A stretch of 64,000 nucleotides of DNA. Origin: an uncultured Prevotella sp. Lineage in GTDB: Bacteria > Bacteroidota > Bacteroidia > Bacteroidales > Bacteroidaceae. The translations under genes were made by a program, and so were the position numbers. The stretch covers positions 1 through 64,000 of the forward strand of contig CALUFM010000008.1 of NCBI GenBank assembly GCA_944319935.1, read 5' to 3'. This document shows positions 15,240 through 24,060 of this stretch, piece by piece (the stretch's first letter is position 1; each line of letters starts with the position of its first letter). Under the pieces are notes generated by a model that searched no databases, was not told where the DNA came from, and saw only the letters and a list, made by a program, of their open reading frames with translations.

Positions 15240-17627
15240 TATATCAAGGACGCTGCCGCGGCGTCGCTCTACGGTTCGCGCGCTGCCAACGGTGTCATCG
15301 TCATCACGACGAAGAGCGGCAAGGCTGGAAGGACGAACGTGTCATTCCGCAGTGATTGGGGCTTTTCCAACATGGCTGTAAACTACCGCCCGTCGCTCAG
15401 CGGCGACGACCGCCGTGCGCTTCTCTACAAAGGCCTTGAGAACTATGCGGTTTACCAGGGAGGCATGTCCGCCGAGGATGCGGCGGCCTTCGCCGACAGC
15501 AACATTGACGCCTTTGCCGCCAAACCGGCGGCGGGCTGGACTGACTGGCTTGACGAGTTGACCCGCACTGGGTCGCACCAGAACTACCAGGTGGGCGTCT
15601 CCGGCGGCAACGACCGCACCACGTTCTACGCCTCACTGGCCTACAACAAGCAGGAAGGCATCCTCTACGACCAGGGGCTTGAGCGTTTCACAGGCAACGC
15701 GAACCTGACCCACACATTCGGAAGGTTCGAACTCCAGGTGACGAGCCAGTTCTCACGCTTGCGCCATAACAAGGTGAACGAGTATCTCAGTTACGACGGC
15801 GCGCTGTTCAACTACGTGGCTGCGCAAAGCCCTTCGGACACCCCTTACAACGAGGACGGCACGCTGAAGCAGTACAGCGGGGCGTACAATACCAACCCCC
15901 TGTATGAAGACGACCACAGCTCAAACGTCTACACGATGACAAAGGCGTTCAACACGGTGAAGCTGAGCTGGAACATCTGGGACAACCTGAAGCTGAGCGA
16001 GAAAATATCTTACGACTATATGAGCGGTAACGAGGACGTACTTTGGGACAAGCAGTCGCAGAATGGAAGCAGTTACGGCGGCGTGATGCAGCGCATAGTG
16101 AACTCTTACGGGCAGCTTAACACGCAGACCCAGCTCTCTTACGACAGGACTTTCGGGCGTCACAACATCAACGCCTTGCTCGGTTTCGAGACGGAGGACT
16201 ACAAATACACTTACAACTACGTGTCAGGACAGGATTATCCGGGCAACCTCTACGAGCTGGCCAACGCCGGAACCACAAGCGCGGAGACGGCCAAGAATTC
16301 ATACAGGATGACGTCGTTCCTCGGCCGTGTTGACTACAACTACGCTGGACGTTACTACATCGGGGCAAGTTACCGCGCCGACGGCACGTCGCGCCTCTCG
16401 CGCGAAAACCGCTGGGGTTCGTTCTGGTCGGTGTCGGGCGCGTGGCGTTTCACTGACGAGAAGTTCGTGGAGCCAATCAAGAGCGTGCTGACCGACGGCA
16501 AGCTGCGCCTTTCCTACGGTGTGAACGGCACTCAGCCGTCAAACTATTACGGCTACATGAACCTCTACTCATACGGAATTAAGTATGACGGAATGTCGGG
16601 AATGGGCATCACGAGCATATCAAACCCCGACCTGAAATGGGAGAAGAACGCTACGTGGAACATCGGCCTTGACCTTACTTTCATCAACCGCATAACCCTT
16701 TCGCTCGACTACTACCAGCGTAAGACCAGCGACCTGATTTACGACCTGCCCGTATCGCAGACCGGAGGATACTACAACGGCGACTATACCTACACGATGC
16801 CGACGAACATCGGCGAAATGACCAACAAGGGTTTCGAGATGACAGTCACGTCAGTCAACTTCGACACGAAGGACTTCAAGTGGACCACGTCTCTCAACTT
16901 GGCGCACAACAGCAACAAGCTGACCAAGCTCGACGGCGAGAACGACCAGATAATCAGCGGTCCGTTAATCCACAAGGTAGGCGAAGCCTACTACTCTTAC
17001 TACCTGTACGAGTACGCCGGAGTTGACCCCGAGACGGGCAATGCCCTGTATTACATCAACGACGGGAGTGACAACGCACGCAGCACTACTACCGAAATAT
17101 CAGAGGCCAGCCGCCGCATCATGGGCAAGCACGAGGCCGCAATCGAGGGCGGACTCACCAATACGATGCGCTGGAAGTGGATAGACTTCGGCTTCACGCT
17201 GACCTACTCGCTCGGAGGCGACGCCTTCGACTACAGCCACGCACTGTATGGCGGCGACGGAGACTATTACTACGGCAGCGTGCCTTCTTACTACAAGCTG
17301 GACGACATGTGGCAAGGCCCCGGCGACACGGACGCCAAACTTCCAAAGTTCGAGTACGGAAACTCCGTCACTTACCAGTCGTCACGGTGGCTTATGCCTA
17401 CCGACTACCTGCGCCTGAAGAACCTCACGCTGGGCTTCACACTGCCGAAGACGTGGGTAAGCAAAATCGGACTCAGCAAGGCGCGCGTCTACTTCTCAGG
17501 CAGCAACCTGCTGACGTGGAAGTCAAGCAAGCTGCTGGTTGACCCCGAAATGCCCGTCAGCGGCGTCTGCTTGGTGGAAACGCCGGCTTACAGGACGTAC
17601 ACTTTCGGACTGGAAATTGATTTCTAA
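15240..17627 (+). pseudogene. susC: 5'-truncated SusC-like TonB-dependent receptor
   Basis: The frame opens just after a TGA (15237-15239) and at once encodes KDAAAASLYGSRAANGVIVI, the most conserved stretch of the SusC plug, then about 780 residues of plug end and beta-barrel to a normal C-terminus (TYTFGLEIDF). The signal peptide, the carboxypeptidase-like domain, the TonB box and the first half of the plug (about 200 residues) are missing, so export is not possible as read. The only internal starts, such as GTG at 15339, lack a signal. The break is abrupt and the barrel is undamaged, which suggests a recent deletion, recombination with another susC, or a misassembly. susD follows 18 bp later. 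Confidence 0.85.
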
Positions 17628-17645
17628 TCATAAAAAATTACGACA

Positions 17646-19202
17646 ATGAAAACAACATTCATATATAAAGCATTGGCATTCGCCGTGATGGCGGTAGGCA
17701 CGTCGTCGTGCGTGAACGACTGGCTCGACCAGGAGCCGTCCACCGGCGTTGACGCCGGGAGTGCCGTGACAACCACGGCAGACCTTGAAAGCGTGCGTGC
17801 CGGCATGTACGCCGCACTGAAAGGAAACAGCGACCTGGAAGACTATTACGGCCGACTGATGTTCATCTACGGCGACGTAAGGGGCGAAGACGTGCAGTAC
17901 AACTGGATTGACGGCTCCGGCCGAGGCGACTTTTACTATTACATGAACTACAGCACGGCCAGCAACTTCAACGGCAACACGCCGTGGCAGACGCCCTTCG
18001 TCGTGCTGGGACGCGCCAACTACGTGATTGACTACGCCGATGGCGGCACCATTGCCGACGCCGAGGACAACGCGGCGACGATAGCCCAGTATGAGGCCGA
18101 GGCCAAGGTGGTGCGCGCGATGGTGCTGTTCGACCTTACGCGCATCTACGGAAAGCCCTACACAGAAGACGGCGGAGCGTCCCTTGGCGCGCCTATAATG
18201 ACCGAACCAGTGGCCGACGCCGGTACGAACAAGCCCGCGCGCAGCACGGTGGCCGACTGCTACGTGCAGATAGAGAAAGACCTCAACGAGGCGGTGAACT
18301 CAGGCGCGCTGCCTGAGGAGAAGACGCAGGGCTACGTAAACCTGTGGACGGCGAAGGCCTTGCAGGTGCGCGTGTACATGACAAAGGGCGAATGGGGCAA
18401 CGCCCTCACCGTGGCGGAGGACATAATAAACAACTCGCCCTACCAGCTATGGACCACCTCGGAATACGCCTCGGCATGGAACAAGAACAACGCGGCGCAC
18501 ACCAACGAGATGATACTTGAGATGAAAATCACCGACGCGACCGACTGGACCGACCGCGAGGGCATAGCCTACACATACGCCGACCTCTACGCAGCAGGCG
18601 CGGCGAAAGGATACGGCGACATCATGGTGACAAAGACGTTCTCGGAGGAAATGGCGTCCGACCCGCAGGACGCGCGCAACGGCATCCTGCTGAAGCCCGC
18701 TGGCGACCCAAGCGTGTACGCTTCTTACGGCAGCGACTTCACGGAACACGGCGTGTTCATCAACAAGATGCCGCAGCCTGACGCCAACAGCAGCGTGGCT
18801 TACTCAAACGTGCCGCTGCTGCGCCTTTCCGAGGTGTACCTCTCGGCGGCCGAGGCGGCCTACAACGACCACGACCCAGGCACGGCGGCCACGATGCTCA
18901 ACGCCATAATAACCCACCGCACGACTGACGCCACGAAGACCGTGACCGCAGGAAACGTCACGCTTGACCGCATATACCTCGAACGCCGCAAGGAGCTTGT
19001 GGGCGAGGGACAGCGTTACTTTGACGTGTTGCGCCGCGGCGAGACCGTCACCCGTTACACTGACGTGAACAACCGCGGATGGCACGACGCCCTGAGCGAG
19101 GAGGCGCGCACCTTCAACCGTGACTCGAAGAAGGCCCTGCCGCTCATTCCGCAGAGCGAGATGGACGTCAACAAGAACATGCAACAGAACTCTCTCTACT
19201 GA
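17646..19202 (+). CDS. susD: SusD/RagB-family glycan-binding lipoprotein
   Basis: A 518-residue surface lipoprotein that caps a SusC barrel and captures oligosaccharides. The signal MKTTFIYKALAFAVMAVGTS leads to lipobox SSC with lipid cysteine C22. The N-terminal TPR-like part has VNDWLDQEPS and LESVRAGMYAAL; the C-terminal SusD domain has LLRLSEVYLSAAEAAYN, YLERRKELVGEGQRYFDVLR and a terminal NMQQNSLY. The gene looks intact although its susC partner is truncated. No carbohydrate enzyme is in the same unit, so the substrate cannot be told; a pectinesterase lies 3.7 kb downstream on the opposite strand. Confidence 0.93.
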   Translation: MKTTFIYKALAFAVMAVGTSSCVNDWLDQEPSTGVDAGSAVTTTADLESVRAGMYAALKGNSDLEDYYGRLMFIYGDVRGEDVQYNWIDGSGRGDFYYYMNYSTASNFNGNTPWQTPFVVLGRANYVIDYADGGTIADAEDNAATIAQYEAEAKVVRAMVLFDLTRIYGKPYTEDGGASLGAPIMTEPVADAGTNKPARSTVADCYVQIEKDLNEAVNSGALPEEKTQGYVNLWTAKALQVRVYMTKGEWGNALTVAEDIINNSPYQLWTTSEYASAWNKNNAAHTNEMILEMKITDATDWTDREGIAYTYADLYAAGAAKGYGDIMVTKTFSEEMASDPQDARNGILLKPAGDPSVYASYGSDFTEHGVFINKMPQPDANSSVAYSNVPLLRLSEVYLSAAEAAYNDHDPGTAATMLNAIITHRTTDATKTVTAGNVTLDRIYLERRKELVGEGQRYFDVLRRGETVTRYTDVNNRGWHDALSEEARTFNRDSKKALPLIPQSEMDVNKNMQQNSLY

Positions 19203-19241
19203 TGAACGTGACGAGAGAAGAGTACTCTCAAATAGTTCCTG

Positions 19242-19275
19242 TGGCGTGCCTATGTGAATAGGCACGCCATATTTT
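19242..19275 (+). terminator. Rho-independent terminator after susD
   Basis: A perfect 12-bp stem, TGGCGTGCCTAT (19242-19253) with 19258-19269, a 4-nt loop, then TATTTTTT. Confidence 0.9.
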
Positions 19276-19309
19276 TTCTGCATGTGCCAGTCTCTTTGTA
19301 ACGTCCTGT

Positions 19310-19400
19310 GTGCCAGTGAGTTGCAAAAGGTCGTCTTTCGCGCTGCAAAAGTTGGCCTTTTAGCGTGCGTTTTGCCATGTATTGCGGTGCGATTTGCCGC
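19310..19400. repeat. Intergenic repeat, family A
   Basis: Contains GCAAAAGGTCGTCTTTCGC and GCAAAAGTTGGCCTTTTAGC, with the 16-mer direct repeat at 19358-19373 shared with 14925-14940. The remainder of 19400-19598 shows only a likely promoter for the next gene (TAATTTTG at 19583-19590). Confidence 0.65.
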
Positions 19401-19598
19401 CCGTTGGGGTTCATTCGTAGTTCTGATGTGTGTCTTTCATTTTGCATTGTTGGGGTATGGATGCACAAGGGGCGTATGCAACGGCATTAGTTTGGCGGAA
19501 CGGCAGACGCCAGACATGAGGCGCAAATATTGAAAAAACATAATTTTAATGTTGTTTGTGCGTTGATTTGGAAATAAATGCGTAATTTTGTCAGCTAA

Positions 19599-20825
19599 AT
19601 GAATACTACGGAACTACAGAAAGTTAAGCAGCGGTACAACATCGTCGGCAACAACGACGGGCTGAACCGTGCCATCGATGTCGCCCTGCAGGTGGCGCAG
19701 ACTGACTTGTCTGTGCTGATAGTAGGCGAGAGCGGGGTGGGCAAGGAGGTCATTCCGCGCATAATACACGACAATTCGCCGAGGCGCAGGGAGAAATATT
19801 TTGCGATAAACTGTGGTTCCATACCTGAGGGCACGATTGACAGCGAACTGTTCGGGCACGAGAAGGGGTCGTTCACCGGGGCCATCGGCGAGAGCGAGGG
19901 ATATTTCGGCGTGGCCGACAAGGGCACCATCTTCCTTGACGAGGTTGGCGAGCTGCCCCTCGCCACGCAGGCGCGTCTGCTGCGTGTGCTTGAAACAGGC
20001 GAGTACATCCGCGTGGGCGGGCAGAAAATAATGAAGACAGACGTGCGCATAGTGGCCGCGACAAACGTGAACATGCGCCGCGCGGTGAGCGAGGGACGAT
20101 TCAGGGAAGACCTGTACTACCGCCTCAACACCATACCCATACAGATGCCGCCGCTGCGCGACCGTGGCGAGGACATCATTCTGCTGTTCCGCCTCTTCGC
20201 CATGCAGATGGCCGAGAAATACCACCTGCCGAAAATCACGCTGACCGACGAGGCGCGGACGGCCATGCTGAAATACAAGTGGCCGGGCAACGTGAGGCAA
20301 CTGAAGAACATAACCGAGCAAATGTCTGTGCTGAGCGAGAACCGCGTGATAGACGGCGAGGCCATACGCAAGTTCATACCTGAAGACGCCGAAAGCACAC
20401 AGCTCGTTGCCCCGGGCGGTGGCGGCAGCCACTCGTTTGAAAGTGAAAGAGAGATACTTTACAAGATATTGTATGAGCTGCGTGGCAACGTCAGCGACCT
20501 TAGGCGCGAGATGAACAGCCTGAGGAAGCAGATTGACGCCGCGCGCGGCGGCATAACTGCGGGCGGAGGGGCAAACCTACCGTCAATCATACCGAGCGCG
20601 GACACCGCCGTGCAGGACGTGGGCAGGGCTACGCCAGTGGTGCAAGACGCCGTTGCCGAGGAAATATCAGAGCAGGAGAGCCTGAACCTTGAGAGCCTCG
20701 GGCGGCAAATGGTAGAAAAGGCCTTGGAGCGCAACGGCGGCAACAGGAAGAAGGCCGCCAAGGAACTTGGCATATCAGACCGCACCCTTTACAGGAGGAT
20801 TAAGCAATATGGACTTGACAAATAA
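19599..20825 (+). CDS. Sigma54-dependent transcriptional activator (no receiver domain)
   Basis: A 408-residue NtrC-type activator that remodels RNA polymerase with sigma54. The AAA+ domain starts almost at the N-terminus: Walker A GESGVGKE (43-50), the sigma54-contacting loop GSFTGA (90-95), Walker B IFLDE (111-115), then FREDLYYRLN and KWPGNVRQLKN. A variable linker leads to a Fis-type HTH at the C-terminus (GGNRKKAAKELGISDRTLYR). No receiver, GAF or PAS domain is present, so control is by expression level or a partner. Its gene is the first of a conserved Bacteroidales cluster with lptE, a TPR gene and secG; its stop overlaps the lptE start region. Confidence 0.93.
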   Translation: MNTTELQKVKQRYNIVGNNDGLNRAIDVALQVAQTDLSVLIVGESGVGKEVIPRIIHDNSPRRREKYFAINCGSIPEGTIDSELFGHEKGSFTGAIGESEGYFGVADKGTIFLDEVGELPLATQARLLRVLETGEYIRVGGQKIMKTDVRIVAATNVNMRRAVSEGRFREDLYYRLNTIPIQMPPLRDRGEDIILLFRLFAMQMAEKYHLPKITLTDEARTAMLKYKWPGNVRQLKNITEQMSVLSENRVIDGEAIRKFIPEDAESTQLVAPGGGGSHSFESEREILYKILYELRGNVSDLRREMNSLRKQIDAARGGITAGGGANLPSIIPSADTAVQDVGRATPVVQDAVAEEISEQESLNLESLGRQMVEKALERNGGNRKKAAKELGISDRTLYRRIKQYGLDK

Positions 20826-21345
20826 GAAGAGGAGACGCTGCCTTGGCGTTGCTGTGGCGTTGACGGCTGTTGTGGCCGTGCTTCTGTCGTGCCAAGTGAA
20901 ATACGGCTTCAACGGGGCGAGCATCGACTATTCAAAGACGAAGACGATACAGATAGCCGACTTCCCGATACGTTCGAGCTACGTTTGGGCACCGATGGCG
21001 AGCATTTTCAACAATGAGCTGAAAGACATTTTCGCCAACCATACGCGCCTGACGCAGGTGAAACGCAACGGTGACCTGAAGATAGAAGGCGAAATCACGC
21101 AATATTCGCAGCGCAACAAGGCCGTCACCGCCGAGGGCACTTCGGCTCAGGCGGAGCTGTCGATGACGGTGAACGTGAGGTTCACCAACAACGCCAACCA
21201 CAGCGAAGACTTTGAACGGCAGTTTACGGCTACGGCCTCTTTCGAGACGACACAGTCGTTCACCGCCGTGCAGGAAGAACTCGTGACGCAGATGGTGGAG
21301 GACATAGCCGACCAAATATTCAACGCTACTGTAGCTAACTGGTAA
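20809..21345 (+). CDS. lptE: LptE-like LPS-assembly lipoprotein
   Basis: 178 residues from the ATG at 20809, which overlaps the end of the activator gene. The signal segment CLGVAVALTAVVAVLLSC ends in a lipobox. The mature part (VKYGFNGASIDYSKTKTIQI, FNNELKDIFANHTRLTQV, DLKIEGEITQYSQRN, VEDIADQIFNATVANW) is the Bacteroidota LptE pattern. LptE plugs the LptD barrel and helps insert LPS into the outer leaflet. The longer start at 20767 would bury the signal peptide and is rejected. Confidence 0.85.
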   Translation: MDLTNKKRRRCLGVAVALTAVVAVLLSCQVKYGFNGASIDYSKTKTIQIADFPIRSSYVWAPMASIFNNELKDIFANHTRLTQVKRNGDLKIEGEITQYSQRNKAVTAEGTSAQAELSMTVNVRFTNNANHSEDFERQFTATASFETTQSFTAVQEELVTQMVEDIADQIFNATVANW

Positions 21346-21357
21346 ACAACGGGCACA

Positions 21358-22116
21358 ATGGACTTGGAGCAACTCATAAGGCATCCTGAGCTGATGGACA
21401 AGGAAACGCTGTATGACCTGCGTTCCCTCCTTGCGTTGTATCCGTATTTTCAGACAGCCCGCCTGCTGTTGTTGCAGAACCTGTACTTGCTGCACGACCC
21501 GTCGTTCGACGAGGAACTGAGGCGGTCAGCCGTTTTCGTGACCGACCGCAAAGTGGTGTTCAACCTTGTTGAGGCGGCGCACTACAAGCTGCGCCAGGCC
21601 GAGGAACACAAGGAAAAGCCGCAAGAAAGCAACGGCCAGTCTGAAGGCAGCCGCACAATATCGTTGATTGACCGCTTCTTGGACTCAATCCCGCCAGAAA
21701 CGGAAGAAAAGAAAAACGGCGAAGGCAAGAAGAAGCGCAAGCCTACACCGGCCGACGCTGCGATAGACTACGTGGCATACCTCATGGAAAGCGAGGAAGG
21801 CGAGCCTGAAACGGCTGAAAGCCCGGCCATGAAAGGGCAAGACCTGATAGACAACTTCATAAACAACGAGAACGGAAAAATAGAGCTTAAAGACGAGCCT
21901 GAATATGTGCCGGAAATAGAAAACAACGACAAAAAAGAGGGCGACGAGAACTATTTTACGGAAACACTGGCCCAGATTTACATAAGACAGGGGCGATATT
22001 CAAAGGCATTGGAAATTATTAAGCGTTTAAATTTGAATTATCCAAAAAAAAATGCTTACTTTGCAGACCAAATCAGGTTCTTGGAAAAACTGATAATAAA
22101 TAATAAATATAAATAA
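21358..22116 (+). CDS. TPR-containing protein of the secG cluster
   Basis: A 252-residue cytosolic protein. The N-terminus is helical (LEQLIRHPELMDKETLYDLR, LLALYPYFQTARLLLLQNLY), the middle is charged and low-complexity (EEKKNGEGKKKRKPTP), and the C-terminus holds one TPR-like helix pair (FTETLAQIYIRQGRYSKALEIIKRLNL followed by FADQIRFLEKLI). Conserved next to lptE and secG in Bacteroidales; function unknown. It ends 4 bp before secG. Confidence 0.75.
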   Translation: MDLEQLIRHPELMDKETLYDLRSLLALYPYFQTARLLLLQNLYLLHDPSFDEELRRSAVFVTDRKVVFNLVEAAHYKLRQAEEHKEKPQESNGQSEGSRTISLIDRFLDSIPPETEEKKNGEGKKKRKPTPADAAIDYVAYLMESEEGEPETAESPAMKGQDLIDNFINNENGKIELKDEPEYVPEIENNDKKEGDENYFTETLAQIYIRQGRYSKALEIIKRLNLNYPKKNAYFADQIRFLEKLIINNKYK

Positions 22117-22120
22117 AGCA

Positions 22121-22522
22121 ATGTACACATTATTTGTAATCTTAATCGTAGTGGCGGCACTGCTCATGATAGGCATCGTGCTGATACAGGAATCAAAAGG
22201 AGGGGGACTGGCATCAAATTTCTCGTCTTCCAACCAAATCATGGGCGTACGTAAGACAACTGACGTGGTTGAGAAAACCACTTGGGGGCTTGCGATAGCA
22301 ATGGTGGTGTTGAGCGTGATTTGCGCATACGTAGCACCGAGTTCTACCGCAAGCGAGAGCGTAATTGAGAGAAACGCCACTGAACAGCAGCAAACGAACC
22401 CGAACAACCTGCCTGGATTTGGCGCAAGCCAGACTAAACAGGCCGCTCCTGCGAATACAGGTGACGCGGCAGGACAGGCTGCTCCGGCAGCTCCGCAGGC
22501 TCCGAAAGCACCTGCAAAATAA
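22121..22522 (+). CDS. secG: SecG preprotein translocase subunit
   Basis: 133 residues with two membrane helices: LFVILIVVAALLMIGIVLIQ and WGLAIAMVVLSVICAYVA. Between them lies the conserved ESKGGGLASNFSSSNQIMGVRKTTD loop of SecG. The C-terminal tail is rich in A, P and Q and variable. SecG assists SecYE and SecA during export. Last gene of the cluster; a 15-bp hairpin follows. Confidence 0.93.
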   Translation: MYTLFVILIVVAALLMIGIVLIQESKGGGLASNFSSSNQIMGVRKTTDVVEKTTWGLAIAMVVLSVICAYVAPSSTASESVIERNATEQQQTNPNNLPGFGASQTKQAAPANTGDAAGQAAPAAPQAPKAPAK

Positions 22523-22537
22523 GCAAAATGAAAAAAA

Positions 22538-22580
22538 TACGGGATTTATTTGGCTATTTCAAATAAATCCCGTACCTTTG
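22538..22580 (+). promoter_or_regulatory. 15-bp palindrome carrying the tRNA-His promoter
   Basis: TACGGGATTTATTTG (22538-22552) and its exact complement (22560-22574) form a hairpin with a 7-nt loop right after secG. The left arm ends in TTTG (22549-22552) and the right arm runs into TACCTTTG (22573-22580). Together they form a -33/-7 pair with a 20-nt spacer for the tRNA gene, so one palindrome may both fold at the end of the secG transcript and hold the tRNA promoter. Confidence 0.75.
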
Positions 22581-22617
22581 CACTCGCTTTGATACAGATA
22601 AGTATCATGGCAGACAT

Positions 22618-22692
22618 GGTGGATGTAGTTCAGTTGGTTAGAGCGTCAGATTGTGGTTCTGAATGTCGTGGGTTCGAGCCCCACCCTCCACC
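22618..22692 (+). tRNA. tRNA-His (anticodon GTG)
   Basis: GTGGATG (22619-22625) pairs with CCTCCAC (22685-22691) with one mismatch. D-arm AGTTCAGTTGGTTAGAGC, anticodon stem-loop TCAGATTGTGGTTCTGA with GTG, and T-arm GTGGGTTCGAGCCCCAC are all present. A G at 22618 supplies the extra -1 guanosine typical of tRNA-His. CCA is not encoded. Confidence 0.97.
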
Positions 22693-22694
22693 CT

Positions 22695-22753
22695 CTCAAA
22701 AAAAGTAATCGCTAAATCTTTAAAATAAAAGATTTAGCGATTACTTTTTTGAG
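22695..22753 (+). terminator. Strong terminator after tRNA-His
   Basis: CTC + A-run + GTAATCGCTAAATCTTT (22695-22721) pairs with AAAGATTTAGCGATTAC + T-run + GAG (22728-22753): about 26 bp with a 6-nt loop. The A/T-runs make it work in either direction. Confidence 0.93.
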
Positions 22754-22845
22754 GTTTATGCTATTGTTAAATCCGTTTGATTTTGATGAGCGATATTAGC
22801 GTCAGATAAAAGTTTTGCAGTTCTTATTTGGCGTTGCCGACCTTG

Positions 22846-22982
22846 TCACACTTCTTTTTGAGGAGTCATACTGGTCAGGAACGGTTTGTATTTTTCTTCC
22901 AATGTTTTGATGTCTACAAGGTATTGAAGCTTGTATTGTGCAAGATGGTTAAATCTTACATTGTTGGTATCCAGTTTGTTTC
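22846..22982 (-). pseudogene. Possible C-terminal gene remnant behind pectinesterase
   Basis: In a different frame from the pectinesterase, the minus strand reads FNHLAQYKLQYLVDIKTL and EEKYKPFLTSMTPQKEV before a TGA at 22846-22848. It looks like the end of a helical protein. There is no start of its own and it overlaps the last pectinesterase codons, so it may be a deletion scar or chance. Confidence 0.3.
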
Positions 22983-23933
22983 CTGCTTGAACACATTTTC
23001 AACCGTCACTTTGGCGGCTTCCTTTTTGGTGAGCTGCTTGCTCCATGGCGCGCGGTCGGCAGTGTTTGCGCCGTCACCAGTGTTGTTGTATTCAAGGTAG
23101 CGGGCGGTTTGTTCGTTGGAGGGGTTCTTCCAGTTGTGCCATCCTTGCGGCACGATGTGGCCGCCGAGCGTGCAGTTCATGAACAGGGTGTAGGCATAGG
23201 GACGCCACGGGCGGCCAAGGAAGACCTTGTTGACACCTGTGGCTGCGGTCAGCGTACAGTTGTTGAATACGTAGCCGTAAGCTACATCCTTGGGTGTTGA
23301 GGCGGCTGTTACGTATGAGTTTGCTTTGCAGTGTATGGTGCAGCCTTCAAACCACACTGTAGAAGGGCCGAAAATGAAGTCTGTCGTGCCTTCGATGTAG
23401 CAATCCTTGAAGTAAATGCGGGTATTGCCAACGCCTGTATAAACGGTGTCTTGGTTGCCGAGGAGGCGGCAGCCGATGAATACAAGTCGGTCGCCCTCGG
23501 TGTGCAGGGCTACGGCTTGGCCGAGTTTCGCGGCGTTGTTCTCGATGGTGATGTTCTTGAATGTGATGTCGCAGCCTTCAACCTTTACCGTGTACGTGCG
23601 GAACGTGCCCATGGGTTGGTTTGTCCCAGTGAGGCGGATGTTGGCATGGTCGTCGTAGGTTATAATGGTCTTGTCGGCACTTTCACCGCAAATCTCTATA
23701 TTTGTAAGCCATGACGGGATTATGAGCTTCTCTTTGTAGACACCATTCTTTACGTAGATTACCTTGTGGTATTCCATGAATGCGCGGCAAACCTCGACGG
23801 CTTCGCCAATGGTGCGGAATTGCCCTGTGCCGTCACGCGAAACGAATAGTGTGTCGGGGTTGTCGTATGGGTTAGCCGCATTGGCCGTCATTGCGCAGAT
23901 TATGGTTAGTAGCGTGATGAGAGTCTTTTTCAT
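22956..23933 (-). CDS. Secreted pectinesterase (CE8)
   Basis: A 325-residue carbohydrate esterase family 8 enzyme that removes methyl groups from homogalacturonan. A signal peptide (MKKTLITLLTIICAMTANA) directs export. Right-handed beta-helix motifs occur in order: GTGQFRTIGEAV, TFKNITIENNA, GQAVAL (Q139), GNQDTVY (Q161, D162), YIEGTTDFIFG (D185 nucleophile) and LGRPWRPYAY (R241, W243), so all catalytic residues are present. It is monocistronic, flanked by the tRNA-His terminator and relA/spoT. A decayed relative of its last third lies at 10245-10443. Confidence 0.93.
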   Translation of the reverse strand: MKKTLITLLTIICAMTANAANPYDNPDTLFVSRDGTGQFRTIGEAVEVCRAFMEYHKVIYVKNGVYKEKLIIPSWLTNIEICGESADKTIITYDDHANIRLTGTNQPMGTFRTYTVKVEGCDITFKNITIENNAAKLGQAVALHTEGDRLVFIGCRLLGNQDTVYTGVGNTRIYFKDCYIEGTTDFIFGPSTVWFEGCTIHCKANSYVTAASTPKDVAYGYVFNNCTLTAATGVNKVFLGRPWRPYAYTLFMNCTLGGHIVPQGWHNWKNPSNEQTARYLEYNNTGDGANTADRAPWSKQLTKKEAAKVTVENVFKQETNWIPTM

Positions 23934-24060
23934 TGTTTTTCTTTTTTATGTGAGGTTGAAAGATAAGGAGAAGGGCAGGGAAGCATAAACCAGTTGGTAA
24001 TGTTTCCCCGTTATGCAAAACTGCCCATTCTTGCCTCTTCTCTTTTGCTCCTTTCGGGAA

